Shown here piece after piece: positions 16,358 to 24,258 of a stretch of DNA of 64,000 bases (within the stretch, counting starts at the first letter, position 1; every line of letters starts with the position of its first letter). Below the pieces are notes generated by a model. It was not told where the DNA came from. It saw nothing but the letters and a program-made list of their open reading frames with translations, and did no database searches. The position numbers were made by a program, and so were the translations under genes. This stretch comes from an uncultured Eubacteriales bacterium (GTDB lineage: Bacteria; Bacillota; Clostridia; Oscillospirales; UBA644), in NCBI GenBank assembly GCA_934438175.1, contig CAKSBH010000001.1:62001-126000 (forward strand). The letters are read 5' to 3'.

Positions 16358-17161
16358 ATGAGTACTCAGCCCGAGAATACGGTTTTTCCGTTGAATTCCA
16401 TTGTTTGCGGAGATGCCGTTCAGGTTATGCGTCGGATGCCGGAGAATTCCATTGATCTGGTGGTTACATCGCCTCCTTATGACGATCTGAGAAAATATCA
16501 CGGCTTTCAGGTCGATCTGCACGAAGTAGGCGTGGAATTGTTTCGGATTCTGAAGCCGGGCGGCGTTGTTGCCATGGTGATTCAGGATTCCACAAAAAAT
16601 TTTGCGAAATCGCTGACTTCATTCCGGACAATCGTCGATTGGTGTGATGAGGTCGGGTTCAAGCTGTTTGAAACCTGTATTTATCATAAGAACGGAACGG
16701 AGGGCGCCTGGTGGAAACAGCGTTTCCGTGTCGATCATGAGTATATGCCGATTTTTTTCAAGGGAGAAAAGCCGCAATATTTTGATAAAGAGGGATTGAA
16801 GATTCCGTCAAAGCACGGCGGCAAAATCATGACCGGAAGCGGAAACCGGAGATCGGACGGCACGACAACGCACACGGTTACCCGGGAGATTAATGCGATG
16901 AAGTGCCGCGGAACCGTATGGGATTATATGATGGCAGGGGATAAGAATCCTCTGAAGAGAAAGCATCCTGCGGTGTTTCCCGATAAAATTCCGTATGATT
17001 TCATTCAATGCTTCTGCCCCGAAAACGGAGTTGTGCTGGATCCGTTTGTAGGAAGCGGATCGACGGCGGTGATGGCAAAGAAGTTGGGCAGAAACTTTAT
17101 CGGAATTGATATTTCGGAGGAATATTGCGAACTTTCAAGACAACGACTTGCGGAGGAATGA
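16358..17161 (+). CDS. Type II-like DNA (N4/N6) methyltransferase
   Basis: 267 residues. The catalytic motif IV (VTSPPYDDLRKY, about residues 37-48) comes before the AdoMet-binding motif I (VLDPFVGSGSTAVMAKK, about 225-241), the beta-class order of amino-methyltransferases. The motif TSPPY occurs in N4-cytosine and some N6-adenine enzymes, so the modified base is not settled. ATG 16358 is preceded by AAGGAG at 16347-16352; the longer ORF upstream is a chance extension. The next gene starts four bases after its stop, so the pair is an operon with its own promoter. Whether it is part of a restriction system depends on that partner. No target-recognition domain can be recognised by eye. Confidence 0.88.
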   Translation: MSTQPENTVFPLNSIVCGDAVQVMRRMPENSIDLVVTSPPYDDLRKYHGFQVDLHEVGVELFRILKPGGVVAMVIQDSTKNFAKSLTSFRTIVDWCDEVGFKLFETCIYHKNGTEGAWWKQRFRVDHEYMPIFFKGEKPQYFDKEGLKIPSKHGGKIMTGSGNRRSDGTTTHTVTREINAMKCRGTVWDYMMAGDKNPLKRKHPAVFPDKIPYDFIQCFCPENGVVLDPFVGSGSTAVMAKKLGRNFIGIDISEEYCELSRQRLAEE

Positions 17162-17164
17162 CGG

Positions 17165-18205
17165 ATGTCACGGATTCAGGATTTGCTGAAAAATGAACAT
17201 GACCGGAAACTGGATTATGACGATTTGCTGAAACGCTTTCCCTGGATTAATGAGAAAGCCCGGTATTGCGTTCTGAGCCCGGACAGCGACGGGTTTCTGT
17301 GCGGATTGTTTATGGCAAAATACCGGGATTGGAAAGTCGTCGGTTTTTATGATGACAAACTGGCGGTTGTGAATCCGCAATATCTTGACCGGGATCCTGT
17401 ATTTTTAGATGGAGAGATCTTCCGAAAAGAAATCAAAAGCATGGGGCATCATATGCTTCGGCTGAATAAGAATAAGGATGTGGATTTTTCCGGCTTCTCA
17501 AACTGTATTCAACCGAATCTTCTCAGAAATTATGACGGAAAACACGATTTCCGGCTGAAATATCCTTTGGCAACCATTCATATGCTTGTCAGCATTCTTG
17601 CTTATGCGGATTATAAGGATGGGGTTTGTGAAATAAAATTTACCGATTCGGCGATTCCGCCGCTGTTCTTTACGGACGGAGTTTTCAATGTGTTGTTTTC
17701 GTACCCCGAAAATGTGCTGAACTGGCTGTCGTATCTCAGGGTTCATGAAGATTGGAATCCGTTGAAACCGATTTTTGAAAGTGAATCGGACTCTGTTTTC
17801 TCAACCATGAAGCGGATGGACGATTTTTTTCGGAAAAGAGACGAGATATCGGCTGGAAAAGAACGGGGAGACCGTCTGAAGATTTCTTCCAAGAACGGGG
17901 AACCGTACAACCTTGAGCAGGTGGGTGATCTTGTTTCAATCCATTCCGGCGCGGTGTCCAGAGCCCGGCGTTTTCTGGAGATGATCGGGGAAAGGATTGC
18001 GTGCCCGTATGACGATTCGGATTGGATCTGCTGGGAAAATCTGAAATATTTCAAATTTACGAAGGACGATTTCAGGAAACGAAACTGGACTCTGACAAAC
18101 GAAAATTTTGACAAGCTGATGGAATTGAACCCGTTGTCCTGGGCAATGACGTCCTTGGATAAGATTGAGTTTACCCTGGAACAACCGTCAGAGTTCCGGA
18201 ATTAA
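17165..18205 (+). CDS. Unrecognised partner of the DNA methyltransferase, possible DHH-like fold
   Basis: 346 residues, no signal peptide or membrane segment. I do not recognise a named family. Near the N-terminus VLSPDSDGFLCGLFMAKY (about 37-54) has the D-x-DG layout of DHH/DHHA phosphoesterase motif I, FLDGEIFR (about 79-86) could supply the next Asp, and SMGHHML (about 91-97) resembles the DHH motif with Gly for the first Asp. The order and spacing fit a divergent DHH-superfamily nuclease or phosphoesterase, but this is inference. It follows the methyltransferase by three bases and shares its promoter, as expected for a restriction endonuclease or another defence effector. A strong terminator ends the pair. 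Confidence 0.6.
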   Translation: MSRIQDLLKNEHDRKLDYDDLLKRFPWINEKARYCVLSPDSDGFLCGLFMAKYRDWKVVGFYDDKLAVVNPQYLDRDPVFLDGEIFRKEIKSMGHHMLRLNKNKDVDFSGFSNCIQPNLLRNYDGKHDFRLKYPLATIHMLVSILAYADYKDGVCEIKFTDSAIPPLFFTDGVFNVLFSYPENVLNWLSYLRVHEDWNPLKPIFESESDSVFSTMKRMDDFFRKRDEISAGKERGDRLKISSKNGEPYNLEQVGDLVSIHSGAVSRARRFLEMIGERIACPYDDSDWICWENLKYFKFTKDDFRKRNWTLTNENFDKLMELNPLSWAMTSLDKIEFTLEQPSEFRN

Positions 18206-18257
18206 GGAAAAAGTTCTGTTCCCGAACAATACGGGATAAAAAAGAGGAAAAGAACTC

Positions 18258-18289
18258 AAAAAGCACTTCCGAAGAAGTGCTTTTTCTTT
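18258..18289 (+). terminator. Bidirectional terminator between convergent genes
   Basis: AGCACTTC (18262-18269), loop CGAA, GAAGTGCT (18274-18281), with A and T runs on the two sides. It separates the methyltransferase pair from the convergent peptidase E gene and can serve both. Confidence 0.85.
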
Positions 18290-18896
18290 ATGGATGATCT
18301 GTTTCCGAAAAAGGATTATCCTGTTGCGGATAAACGATCAGATCATCATTTTTGAGTGCGAATACGGGATAGGGGCTTTCTTTTTGCAGCTTTTCAAAGA
18401 TTTTTCTTCGCGTTTCATCATAATGGCAAACCAGAATTCCCGGAAAAAGTCCAAGCCCGGAAAAATCCGTGAGTCCCGGCAGGTTTTCGTCAAATGCCTG
18501 TACATGGCGGATGTTCTGTGAAACAAGATGAGCCCCGGCACTGGCTCCGATATAGGTAACACCGCTTTGCACCAGGCGGAGAATCTCCTTGTCAAATCCG
18601 GTTCTGCGCAAATCGTCCATCATGCAGAAGGTATTGCCGCCTCCGATATACAGAACGTCTGTTTCTTTGCCGAAAAAGGGTTCCGGTTCATAACGGTTGA
18701 AGATGGAAATATTCTGTTCGGAAAATCCGAGTTCCATGGCACGGTGCAGATAGGTGCCGTTTTTGAGCCGACGTGGCAGTGCCTTCTCGTTGGGAATAAA
18801 CAGCAGACGGCAGTCTTCAATCGGTTTCGGCAGATGCTGTAACATGGCAGTGTGAAGCGGTTCTGTGGAAAAATCGCAGGAAGAAAGTAAAAGCAT
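18288..18896 (-). CDS. Peptidase E-like (S51) protein
   Basis: About 202 residues. The nucleophile elbow GASAGAHLV (GxSAG) and the preceding VLYIGGGNTFCM glycine-rich loop are typical of peptidase S51, which includes alpha-aspartyl dipeptidase and cyanophycinase relatives. The start at ATG 18896 is chosen because a GGAGAC site lies just upstream; the earlier methionine at 18929 has no such site. It probably cleaves small Asp-containing peptides in the cytoplasm. It is a single-gene unit, convergent with the methyltransferase pair and divergent from the aro operon. Specificity within S51 cannot be told by eye. Confidence 0.8.
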   Translation of the reverse strand: MLLLSSCDFSTEPLHTAMLQHLPKPIEDCRLLFIPNEKALPRRLKNGTYLHRAMELGFSEQNISIFNRYEPEPFFGKETDVLYIGGGNTFCMMDDLRRTGFDKEILRLVQSGVTYIGASAGAHLVSQNIRHVQAFDENLPGLTDFSGLGLFPGILVCHYDETRRKIFEKLQKESPYPVFALKNDDLIVYPQQDNPFSETDHP

Positions 18897-18998
18897 GAAA
18901 ATCGTCTCCTTTTGCAGAAAATATAGCATAATCGGGGCGGTTTGTCAATCGGAAGCGTGTTTGGTAGCCGGATTTTTCAGAAAAATCGGTTTTTCCTC

Positions 18999-19027
18999 TT
19001 GACAAACGGATGGGATACGTGTAAAAT
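18999..19027 (+). promoter_or_regulatory. Promoter of the aromatic amino acid operon
   Basis: TTGACA (18999-19004), 17 bp, TAAAAT (19022-19027), predicting transcription from about 19034, 25 bases before the leader-peptide ATG. It is the only clear promoter before the eight-gene aro operon. Confidence 0.85.
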
Positions 19028-19058
19028 AAATGCAGAAAAAAGAGGAGGTTGAGGATCC

Positions 19059-19220
19059 ATGAGCAGAACGTGCTGTGAAAAACAGATTCGTGGTTCCCGG
19101 TCTCTTTGCGCCCTGAATGCCGGTTTTTACGCCAAGGCAATGCGCTTTTTTGCGTATTGCTTTTTTTATTACTTTTGCGGTGTGATGTGTCACCCGAAAA
19201 GGATGCAGGCAGCGGCATAA
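19059..19220 (+). CDS. Phe/Tyr-rich leader peptide of the aro operon
   Basis: A 53-codon ORF with its own ribosome site (AGGAGG at 19043-19048) and ATG at 19059, starting MSRTCCEKQIRG and ending at TAA 19218-19220. Codons 23-39 contain six Phe and four Tyr, with the core FFAYCFFYYF at 30-39. Its frame differs from that of pheA. The arrangement promoter, leader ORF rich in the pathway end products, then an intrinsic terminator 24 bases after the leader stop, then the biosynthetic genes, is that of ribosome-mediated attenuation as in the trp and pheA leaders of enterobacteria. The peptide itself needs no function; the rate of translation through the Phe/Tyr codons would be the signal. Such leaders are unusual in Firmicutes, where T-boxes are common. 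Confidence 0.85.
   Translation: MSRTCCEKQIRGSRSLCALNAGFYAKAMRFFAYCFFYYFCGVMCHPKRMQAAA
19137..19170 (+). promoter_or_regulatory. First terminator-like hairpin, inside the leader ORF
   Basis: GCAATGCGC (19137-19145), loop of six T, GCGTATTGC (19152-19160, one G-U pair), then seven T. The T runs double as Phe codons. It looks like an intrinsic terminator but would be melted by a translating ribosome, so it may stop transcription when the leader is not translated. Confidence 0.6.
19192..19201 (+). promoter_or_regulatory. Candidate antiterminator arm
   Basis: CCCGAAAAGG lies just after the Phe/Tyr codons and can pair with CCTTTTTCGGG at 19253-19263 with a one-base bulge. That pairing uses part of both arms and the loop of the terminator, so the two structures exclude each other. 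A ribosome stalled on codons 30-39 would leave this arm free. Confidence 0.5.
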
Positions 19221-19243
19221 GCAAGGCCAGCCCGTCGCTCGTC

Positions 19244-19283
19244 AAGCGGTTTCCTTTTTCGGGGAAGCCGCTTTTTCGTTTTT
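19244..19283 (+). terminator. Attenuator terminator before pheA
   Basis: AAGCGGTTTCC (19244-19254) and GGAAGCCGCTT (19263-19273) form an 11-bp stem with one G-U pair, followed by TTTTTCGTTTTT-like sequence (19272-19283). It ends 30 bases before the pheA start and 24 bases after the leader stop, so it can only regulate the operon, not end an upstream one. Confidence 0.85.
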
Positions 19284-19312
19284 GCGGCAAGAATACAGTT
19301 GAGGTGAGAGAA

Positions 19313-20398
19313 ATGGATGAATTGAAGAAAAACCGGGAGCAGTTGGAGGAACTGGATTCCCGGATGGCAGAACTTTTTGAAGAACGGATGAAGGTCTGCG
19401 AAGCCGTTGCAAACTATAAAAAAGAAAATGCTCTGCCGGTGCTGGATGAGGATCGTGAGCGGATTCTGCTGGAGAAAAACGCCGCCCGTGTTTCGGATCC
19501 CGGAATCCGGGAGCATTATATCCCATTCTTCCGGCAGGTTTTGCGGGAATCCCGGAGTTGCCAGTTCCGTATTCTTTCCGGACGGCGCGTTGCTTATTGC
19601 GGAACCGAGGGTGCCTTCGGTTGTCTGGCTGCCAAAAAGCAGTTTCCCGAGGGAACACCGGTCGGATTTCCGGATTTTTCATCGGCATATGCCGCCGTGG
19701 AGCAGGGGGATTGCGACAGCGCCGTTCTGCCGATCGAAAACAGTCTGGCGGGTGATGTGGGAACGGTGATGGATCTGATGTTTTCCGGTACGCTTTATGT
19801 CAACAATGTGGTGGAACTGGATGTGGTGCAGAATCTGGTGGGACTTCCGGGTACAAGCCGGGAGGAGATCCGGACCGTCGTCAGCCATCCGCAGGCATTG
19901 GAACAGTGCGGTGATTATATCCGGTCGCATTCGCTTCAGACCGTTTCCTATTCCAACACGGCGCTTGCGGCACAGTATGTCAAAGAACGGGGCGATCATA
20001 CGATGGCTGCCATCGCATCCGAAGAAACGGCTCGGATTTTCGGGCTGGAGATTCTGGAGCGCGGCATCAATACGTCTCTGGTCAATACCACGCGGTTTGC
20101 CGTTCTGTCGCGTTCTCTGCGGCTGCCGGATGCTGCGACAAGAAATGAAAACGAACACTTCATCCTGTTGTTTACCACACGCAACGAGGCGGGTGCTCTG
20201 GCGCAACCGCTCAACATCATCGGCGCACACAACTTTAACATGCGCAATCTGCGCAGTCGTCCGATGAAAGGGCTGCTTTGGAATTATTATTTCTTTGTGG
20301 AGGCCGAGGGCAACATCGCCTCCTCAAACGGGCAGGACATGCTGGCGGAACTTTCCGCCGTCTGTGCCCGGCTGAAATTGGCGGGCACCTATCGTTAA
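19313..20398 (+). CDS. pheA: Chorismate mutase / prephenate dehydratase (P-protein)
   Basis: 361 residues. The N-terminal 85 residues are an AroQ-type chorismate mutase (LEELDSRMAELFEERMKVCEAVANYKKENALPVLDEDRE). The prephenate dehydratase domain follows (VAYCGTEGAFG..., VLPIENSLAGDV, and the catalytic NTTRF motif near residue 258). The C-terminal ACT domain has RSRP near 314, close to the ESRP element that binds Phe, so feedback inhibition is likely. ATG 19313 is chosen because GAGGTGAG lies upstream; the longer frame from 19106 overlaps the leader and terminator and is not real. It makes phenylpyruvate from chorismate and is the first enzyme gene of the operon. Confidence 0.93.
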   Translation: MDELKKNREQLEELDSRMAELFEERMKVCEAVANYKKENALPVLDEDRERILLEKNAARVSDPGIREHYIPFFRQVLRESRSCQFRILSGRRVAYCGTEGAFGCLAAKKQFPEGTPVGFPDFSSAYAAVEQGDCDSAVLPIENSLAGDVGTVMDLMFSGTLYVNNVVELDVVQNLVGLPGTSREEIRTVVSHPQALEQCGDYIRSHSLQTVSYSNTALAAQYVKERGDHTMAAIASEETARIFGLEILERGINTSLVNTTRFAVLSRSLRLPDAATRNENEHFILLFTTRNEAGALAQPLNIIGAHNFNMRNLRSRPMKGLLWNYYFFVEAEGNIASSNGQDMLAELSAVCARLKLAGTYR

Positions 20399-20409
20399 AG
20401 GAGAAACAT

Positions 20410-21423
20410 ATGATTTTATCGGTTTCAACCCCGTCCGGCGGGTATGATATCCGCCTGCAGCGCGGGTCTCTGACCGAGGCGGGAAAGACCTTTTCCGCGC
20501 ATCGGAAAGCGTTGATTGTGACGGATGACGGCGTCCCTGTCCGGTATGCCGAAGCGGTTGCCGCCGGATGCGGACAGGCAAGCGTTTTTACGCTTCCGCA
20601 AGGGGAGGCGACCAAGAGCATTTCCTGGTATCAGACGCTTCTTCGCGCAATGGCTGCAGCGGACTTTACCCGCGGAGACTGTGTCATCGCCGTCGGCGGC
20701 GGCGTTGTGGGCGATCTTGCCGGATTTGCTGCCGCTACCTATATGCGTGGTGTGGATTTCTACAACATTCCTACAACGCTTCTTGCGATGGTGGATTCTT
20801 CCATCGGCGGAAAGGTCGCCGTGGATCTGGACGGCATCAAGAATCTGGTGGGTGCGTTCTATCCGCCGCGCGGTGTTTGGGTAGATCCCGATGTGCTGGG
20901 GACGCTGGACCTCCGCCAGTTCCGTGCCGGATTTGTCGAGGCAGTGAAGATGGCGTTGACCTGCGATGCCGGACTCTTTGCCGAACTGGAAGAGAAGGGA
21001 TTATCCATGCCGGCGGAACTTTTGATTGAAGGCGCGCTTCGCATCAAAAAAAAGGTCGTGGAACAGGATCTTACCGAACAGGGGCTTCGCCGTGTTCTGA
21101 ATTTCGGGCATACCGTCGGACATGCGGTGGAAAGTCAGCAGCAGGGGCGTCTGCTGCACGGAGAATGTGTGGCGCTGGGAATGCTTTTTTTCTGTTCTCC
21201 GGAAGTGCGGGTTCGTTTGCAGCGGCTGTGGAATCAAATCGGTCTTTCTTCGCAGCTGCCGGCAACACCGCAGCAGTTGGAACCGTATCTGAGACACGAT
21301 AAAAAGCGCGCGGGTGAACAGATTATAACCGTGTATGTGGATAAGCCGGGAAATTATGAGTTTCGTCGGCAAAGTGTGGAGGAAATTCTGGCAGATCTGG
21401 CACAAGGAGGAGATTGCAGATGA
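20410..21423 (+). CDS. aroB: 3-dehydroquinate synthase
   Basis: 337 residues, second step of the shikimate pathway, converting DAHP to 3-dehydroquinate with NAD and a divalent metal. Visible motifs are the NAD-binding VIAVGGGVVGDLAGFAAATYMRG, the IPTTLLAMVDSSIGGKVAVD segment, KNLVGAFYPPRGV and the metal-ligand segments EAVKMALTCD and LNFGHTVGHAVE. ATG 20410 has GGAGAA just upstream and follows pheA by 11 bases. The length is slightly short of the usual 340-370. It is the second gene of the attenuated operon; its stop overlaps the aroC start. Confidence 0.95.
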   Translation: MILSVSTPSGGYDIRLQRGSLTEAGKTFSAHRKALIVTDDGVPVRYAEAVAAGCGQASVFTLPQGEATKSISWYQTLLRAMAAADFTRGDCVIAVGGGVVGDLAGFAAATYMRGVDFYNIPTTLLAMVDSSIGGKVAVDLDGIKNLVGAFYPPRGVWVDPDVLGTLDLRQFRAGFVEAVKMALTCDAGLFAELEEKGLSMPAELLIEGALRIKKKVVEQDLTEQGLRRVLNFGHTVGHAVESQQQGRLLHGECVALGMLFFCSPEVRVRLQRLWNQIGLSSQLPATPQQLEPYLRHDKKRAGEQIITVYVDKPGNYEFRRQSVEEILADLAQGGDCR

Positions 21424-22526
21424 AAAATACATTCGGAACCGGGATTCAACTGACTCTTTTCGGTGAAAGTCACGGAGAATCCATCGGTGCGGTTCTGGAC
21501 GGTCTGACTCCGGGGATTCCGGTGGACGAGCAGGAAATCTCCCGTCAGCTTTCCCGCCGTCGTCCAAGCGGTGAATCGGATACATCGCGCAGAGAAGCCG
21601 ACTGTTTTCGCATTGTCAGCGGGGTATTCTGCGGAAAAACGACCGGAACTCCTCTTTGTATCCTGATTCCAAACGAGGATAAAAAGAGCGCCGATTATGA
21701 AAAAATGCGTGAAATTGCCCGTCCGTCCCATGCCGATTATGCGGCGTTCTGCAAATATCACGGGCAAGAGGATTATCGGGGCGGCGGCCATTTTTCCGGG
21801 AGAGTTACGGTTGCCCTGGTTGCTGCCGGCGCCATTCTTCAGGATGCGCTTCTTCGCAAAAAGATTCGGATCGGCACACACATTCTGACGTGCGGCGGCG
21901 TTTGTGACCGTGCGTTTGCCTGTGATCCGAGGGCGGATGTGGAACATCTGAGAGAAGCATCCTTCCCGGTTCTGGATGGGGAAAAAGCACGACCGATGAC
22001 CGATGCCATTCTTGCCGCGAAACGGGAAAACGACAGCATCGGCGGTGTGATTCAAACCGCAGTCACCGGGCTTCCTGCCGGGCTTGGAGAACCCTGGTTC
22101 GACAGCGTGGAGGGGGTTCTCTCGCATGCTTTGTTCTCCATCGGAGGCATCAAAGGAATTGCTTTCGGAGCGGGATTCCGGACGGCTGAACTTTCCGGCA
22201 GCCGGTTTAACGATGCGTTCCGGATTGAGCAGGGCAGGGTGGTTACCAAAACCAACAACAACGGTGGAATCAACGGCGGGATCACCAACGGGATGCCGGT
22301 GGTGTTCGATTGCGCCGTCAAACCGACACCTTCCATCGCCCGGCCGCAGGAAACGGTGAACTTTGTGCGGAAGGAAAATACAACGCTTTCCATCGAAGGT
22401 CGGCACGATCCTGCCATTCTTCGCCGCATCTGTCCGGTGGTGGATAGCGTGACGGCACTGGTTCTCTGCGACCTCCTGACACAAAGGTACGGTACGGATG
22501 TGTTTCTGCGGGAGGAAGCTTTATGA
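21420..22526 (+). CDS. aroC: Chorismate synthase
   Basis: 368 residues. Family signatures are present: GESHGESIGAVLDGLTPG at the N-terminus, SRRRPSGESDTSR, the GGGHFSGRVTVALVAAGAI region and TKTNNNGGINGGITNGMP in the flavin-binding part. It removes phosphate from EPSP to form chorismate and needs reduced FMN. The ATG overlaps the aroB stop (ATGA) and AGGAGG lies 6-12 bases upstream, and its own stop overlaps aroE-aroK, so translation is coupled along the operon. No domain fused to it. Confidence 0.95.
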   Translation: MKNTFGTGIQLTLFGESHGESIGAVLDGLTPGIPVDEQEISRQLSRRRPSGESDTSRREADCFRIVSGVFCGKTTGTPLCILIPNEDKKSADYEKMREIARPSHADYAAFCKYHGQEDYRGGGHFSGRVTVALVAAGAILQDALLRKKIRIGTHILTCGGVCDRAFACDPRADVEHLREASFPVLDGEKARPMTDAILAAKRENDSIGGVIQTAVTGLPAGLGEPWFDSVEGVLSHALFSIGGIKGIAFGAGFRTAELSGSRFNDAFRIEQGRVVTKTNNNGGINGGITNGMPVVFDCAVKPTPSIARPQETVNFVRKENTTLSIEGRHDPAILRRICPVVDSVTALVLCDLLTQRYGTDVFLREEAL

Positions 22527-23809
22527 TGTACGGGCTGATCGGCGAGCGGCTGATTCACAGTTTTTCTCCGGAGATTCATGCCGCAATTTCGCAAGAGCCG
22601 TACGAACTTTGCGAACTGCGGAAAAACGAATTGGAGGAGTTTTTTCGTCGTCGTGATTTTGCGGGTATCAATGTAACCATTCCCTACAAGCAGGCGGTTC
22701 TTCCGCTTCTGGATGTCATCGATCCTGCCGCACGTCGGATCGGGGCGGTCAATACGGTGGTCAACCGGGGTGGACGTCTGTTTGGGTACAATACCGATTA
22801 TTTTGGAGCCAGAGATCTTTTTTGCCACGCGGGGGTGGAGGTTGCCGGACGTACGGTTCTGATTCTCGGATCCGGAGGAACTTCAAGGACGATGCGCGCG
22901 GTCTGTGAGGATCTCGGGGCGGCACGACTCATTCTTGTGTCCAGGCATCCGCAGGGAGACGGTGAGGTATCGTACGAAGATGCCGTCCGCAATTTTGGGG
23001 ATGCGGAGATTCTGGTCAACACCACGCCGGTGGGGATGTTCCCCGACACAGGCGGGTGCCCGGTTCCGCTTTCGGCATTCTCCGGTCTGGAGGGTGTGCT
23101 GGATGTGATTTATAATCCGTTGCGGACCGTTTTGATCCGGCAGGCGCAGGGGCGAGGAATTCCGGCGCAGGGCGGTTTGCGGATGCTGGTGACGCAGGCC
23201 GTATATGCTTCGGCGCTGTTCAGGGGTATCCCGGCGGATACAGGTGTGGCGGACCGGGTGTACGCAAAGATTCGCGCCAGGAAAGAAAATCTCGTTCTCA
23301 TCGGAATGCCGTCCTGCGGGAAAACGACGGTGGGGGCGATTCTTGCCCAAAGAACAGGGAAGCGTTTTGCGGACAGCGATGAGGAAATTGTCCGACGGTG
23401 CGGAATATCCATTCCGGAGATCTTTGCCGTGTGCGGAGAAACCGGGTTCCGGGAGCGGGAGCGGGATGCTCTGGCAGATCTTGCGAACAGGCAGGAGACG
23501 GTTCTGGCAACCGGAGGCGGTGCCATACTGGATTTCGGTAACGTGGATCGTCTGAAAACCAACGGCTTTCTGGTGTTTCTGAACCGGTCTCCGGAAAAAC
23601 TGGTTGCCACGCAGGACCGTCCGCTTTCGTCGGATCGTGAGGCGTTGCGAAAGCGTTATGAAGAGCGGTATGCCTGGTACGTTGCCGCCGCCGATGCGGT
23701 GATTCCCGCGGACGGAGCGCCGGAAGAAGTTGCTTCCGCTGTTCTGAAAGCATATGAAGACAGTTTGCGGAAAGGATCCGGTACCGAACCGTGCCGGAAG
23801 AATGTGTGA
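22523..23809 (+). CDS. aroEK: Shikimate dehydrogenase-shikimate kinase fusion
   Basis: 428 residues joining two pathway steps. Residues 1-250 are AroE: LIGERLIHSFSPEIH, NVTIPYKQAVLP with the catalytic Lys, AVNTVVNRGGRLFGYNTD, the NADP-binding ILGSGGTSRT and VNTTPVGM. Residues 257-428 are AroK: Walker A IGMPSCGKTTVG, DSDEEI for shikimate and Mg binding, ETGFRERE, and LATGGGAI. The linker is only a few residues. Steps 4 and 5 of the pathway are thus in one chain, which is uncommon in that combination. The start overlaps the aroC stop, with ATG ATG giving two possible first codons. Confidence 0.93.
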   Translation: MMYGLIGERLIHSFSPEIHAAISQEPYELCELRKNELEEFFRRRDFAGINVTIPYKQAVLPLLDVIDPAARRIGAVNTVVNRGGRLFGYNTDYFGARDLFCHAGVEVAGRTVLILGSGGTSRTMRAVCEDLGAARLILVSRHPQGDGEVSYEDAVRNFGDAEILVNTTPVGMFPDTGGCPVPLSAFSGLEGVLDVIYNPLRTVLIRQAQGRGIPAQGGLRMLVTQAVYASALFRGIPADTGVADRVYAKIRARKENLVLIGMPSCGKTTVGAILAQRTGKRFADSDEEIVRRCGISIPEIFAVCGETGFRERERDALADLANRQETVLATGGGAILDFGNVDRLKTNGFLVFLNRSPEKLVATQDRPLSSDREALRKRYEERYAWYVAAADAVIPADGAPEEVASAVLKAYEDSLRKGSGTEPCRKNV

Positions 23810-24258
23810 TGAAATTTCTTGTTTTGAACGGTCCGAATCTGAACCTTCTCGGCATTCGGGAGCCGGAAATTTACGGAAAAGAAGATTATGCCGGGCTGGT
23901 ACGCCGTGTGGAACGGCATGCGGAAGAACTCGGTGTTGGGGTCGAAATCTTTCAGTCCAACCATGAAGGCGCTTTGGTGGACCGGATTCAGCAGGCATAT
24001 TTTGATGGGGTGGACGGAATCGTGATCAATCCGGCGGCGTATACGCACACCAGCGTTGCACTTGCCGATGCACTCAAAGCCGTCTCCATTCCGGCGGTGG
24101 AGGTGCATATTTCTGCTGTGGAAAAGAGAGAATCTTACCGTCAGGTCAGTTATGTGAGGGAAGCGGTGATTGCCGTTGTGACCGGAAAAGGGCTGGACGG
24201 TTATGCGGAGGCCATGGATCTTCTGATGAAACATGTGGGAGCGGATCATGCGGGTTAG
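23809..24258 (+). CDS. aroQ: 3-dehydroquinate dehydratase, type II
   Basis: 149 residues, the usual size. Signatures are LNGPNLNLLGIREPEIYG at the N-terminus with the catalytic Tyr, QSNHEGALVDRIQ, INPAAYTHTSVAL and VEVHISAVEKRE. It removes water from 3-dehydroquinate to give 3-dehydroshikimate. ATG 23809 overlaps the last base of the aroEK stop (TGATG); the GTG at 23791 would add six residues with no family match. The stop overlaps the aroA start by 11 bases. Confidence 0.93.
   Translation: MKFLVLNGPNLNLLGIREPEIYGKEDYAGLVRRVERHAEELGVGVEIFQSNHEGALVDRIQQAYFDGVDGIVINPAAYTHTSVALADALKAVSIPAVEVHISAVEKRESYRQVSYVREAVIAVVTGKGLDGYAEAMDLLMKHVGADHAG

Noticed and set aside
19106..19312. N-terminal extension of PheA from 19106
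   Set aside because: It overlaps the leader ORF in another frame and reads through the attenuator; the family N-terminus and ribosome site are at 19313.
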